The notes beneath the pieces are model-generated. The model saw only the letters and a list, made by a program, of their open reading frames with translations. It was not told where the DNA came from and searched no databases. Positions 6,740 to 7,289 of a stretch of DNA of 7,289 bases are shown in pieces. The translations under genes were made by a program, and so were the position numbers. This stretch comes from Ignavibacteria bacterium. GTDB lineage: Bacteria; Bacteroidota; Ignavibacteria; Ignavibacteriales; Ignavibacteriaceae. Position 1 is the first letter of the stretch, and each line of letters opens with the position of its first letter. The stretch covers positions 1-7,289 of the forward strand of contig JAOTUT010000070.1 in NCBI GenBank assembly GCA_029863735.1, in the 5' to 3' direction.

Positions 6740-6777
6740 AGCTTGTCCCGCTTAGCGGGAGTTGCACCGTGGCAGCC
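6726..6777 (-). terminator. Two-tier terminator hairpin downstream of the aldolase gene
   Basis: The outer stem is GGCTGTCAC (6731-6739) with GTGGCAGCC (6769-6777), nine pairs including one G-U. The inner stem is TCCCGC (6746-6751) with GCGGGA (6755-6760) around a three-base TTA loop, and an internal loop separates the two. On the minus strand the structure is followed by TTTTT (6730-6726), and it starts 9 bases after the aldolase stop codon. There is no T-tract on the plus-strand side, so it should act mainly on the minus-strand transcript. Confidence 0.75.
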
Positions 6778-6785
6778 AAAAAAAC

Positions 6786-7289
6786 TTACGCTACAGTTAT
6801 CTCTTTTGTTAAATAAACATCCTGAATAAGATTGAGCAGCTTCACACCATCCGCCATCGGTCTTTGGAAAGCTTTTCTGCCAGAAATTAATCCCATACCG
6901 CCTGCACGTTTGTTAATAACTGCTGTCTTGACTGCTTCAGCAAAATCATTTTCACCGGAAGCACCACCGCTGTTTATCAGTCCGGCTCTTCCCATATAAT
7001 TGTTTATTACCTGGTAACGTGTTAAATCGATTGGATGATCTGTAGTTAAATCGGTATAAACCTTTTTGTTTGTCTTTCCGAATTTTATTGCATTATAACC
7101 GCCGTTATTCTCAGGTAATTTCTGTTTGATTATGTCTGCTTCAATAGTAACACCGAGATGGTTAGCTTGTCCCGTTAAATCTGCTGAAACATGGTAGTCC
7201 TTGTCTTTCTTGAATTCCGGATTTCTGAGGTAGCACCACAGAACTGTTGCCATTCCCATTTCGTGGGCGTACTGAAATGCTTCACTTAC
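6786..7289 (-). CDS. fbaB: Class I fructose-bisphosphate aldolase (FbaB/DhnA type), C-terminal part
   Basis: This is the last 167 codons of a gene that enters from the right edge; the frame stays open to base 7289 (reading [18 protein letters not shown]), so the ATG at 7259 is internal. The enzyme reversibly cleaves fructose 1,6-bisphosphate in glycolysis/gluconeogenesis through a Schiff-base lysine, without metal. The visible part is the second half of the TIM barrel. VLWCYLRN is the usual (V)IWSYPRG strand. [12 protein letters not shown] matches the IIKVKLP strand of FbaB proteins, whose first Lys is the likely Schiff-base residue. [11 protein letters not shown] and [12 protein letters not shown] are the two phosphate-binding loops (SGG and GR..FQRP). 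The protein ends soon after [11 protein letters not shown], as in the family. A strong terminator follows. A related DhnA-family aldolase with another substrate cannot be fully excluded from half the protein. Confidence 0.9.
   Translation of the reverse strand, partial: VSEAFQYAHEMGMATVLWCYLRNPEFKKDKDYHVSADLTGQANHLGVTIEADIIKQKLPENNGGYNAIKFGKTNKKVYTDLTTDHPIDLTRYQVINNYMGRAGLINSGGASGENDFAEAVKTAVINKRAGGMGLISGRKAFQRPMADGVKLLNLIQDVYLTKEITVA

Noticed and set aside
6740..6784. In-frame upstream start (ATG at 6739) for the small minus-strand protein
   Set aside because: It lies in the outer stem of the aldolase terminator, has no ribosome binding site, and would put a Lys-rich stretch before an otherwise normal signal peptide; the ATG at 6694 has AAAAAAGG just upstream.

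Overview
The window looks like AT-rich chromosomal DNA from the Bacteroidota/Ignavibacteriota/Chlorobi side of the tree. This placement is an inference from four things: weak or absent Shine-Dalgarno sequences at most starts, a TonB-dependent receptor carrying an N-terminal carboxypeptidase-regulatory-like domain, a secreted small protein with a signal peptide ending in NAQQ, and a candidate promoter matching the Bacteroidota consensus. No rRNA, tRNA or CRISPR array is visible, and no transposase or phage gene. The gene content is mostly housekeeping and envelope functions.

Layout. Bases 1-1728 (+) hold the 3' end of an operon for a 2-oxoacid (most likely pyruvate) dehydrogenase complex: the C-terminal catalytic part of the E2 dihydrolipoyl acyltransferase, then a complete E3 dihydrolipoyl dehydrogenase. 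A possible promoter (about 1752-1782) precedes a small membrane-anchored mono-heme cytochrome c (1825-2247). Next is a complete 791-residue TonB-dependent outer-membrane receptor of unknown substrate (2348-4723). The 175-bp gap after it holds a hairpin/T-tract terminator that forms one arm of a larger, imperfect palindromic repeat (about 4740-4830). A two-gene unit follows on the same strand: a DMT/EamA-family ten-helix transporter (4899-5777) and, 14 bases later, a PaaI-like hotdog thioesterase (5792-6262).

The right end is on the minus strand and converges on the thioesterase gene. The incomplete gene at 6786-7289 is a class I (FbaB/DhnA-type) fructose-bisphosphate aldolase. A strong two-tier terminator hairpin separates it from a small secreted protein (6347-6694) whose C-terminal half resembles the P1 head subdomain of SecD/SecDF.

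Functionally, E2 and E3 work in one complex feeding acetyl-CoA into central metabolism, the cytochrome is a likely respiratory electron carrier, and the aldolase serves glycolysis/gluconeogenesis. The other neighbours are not obviously one pathway. I see no convincing undescribed multi-gene system. The items most worth checking are the palindromic repeat with its terminator, the stand-alone SecDF-P1-like secreted protein, and the transporter-thioesterase pair.
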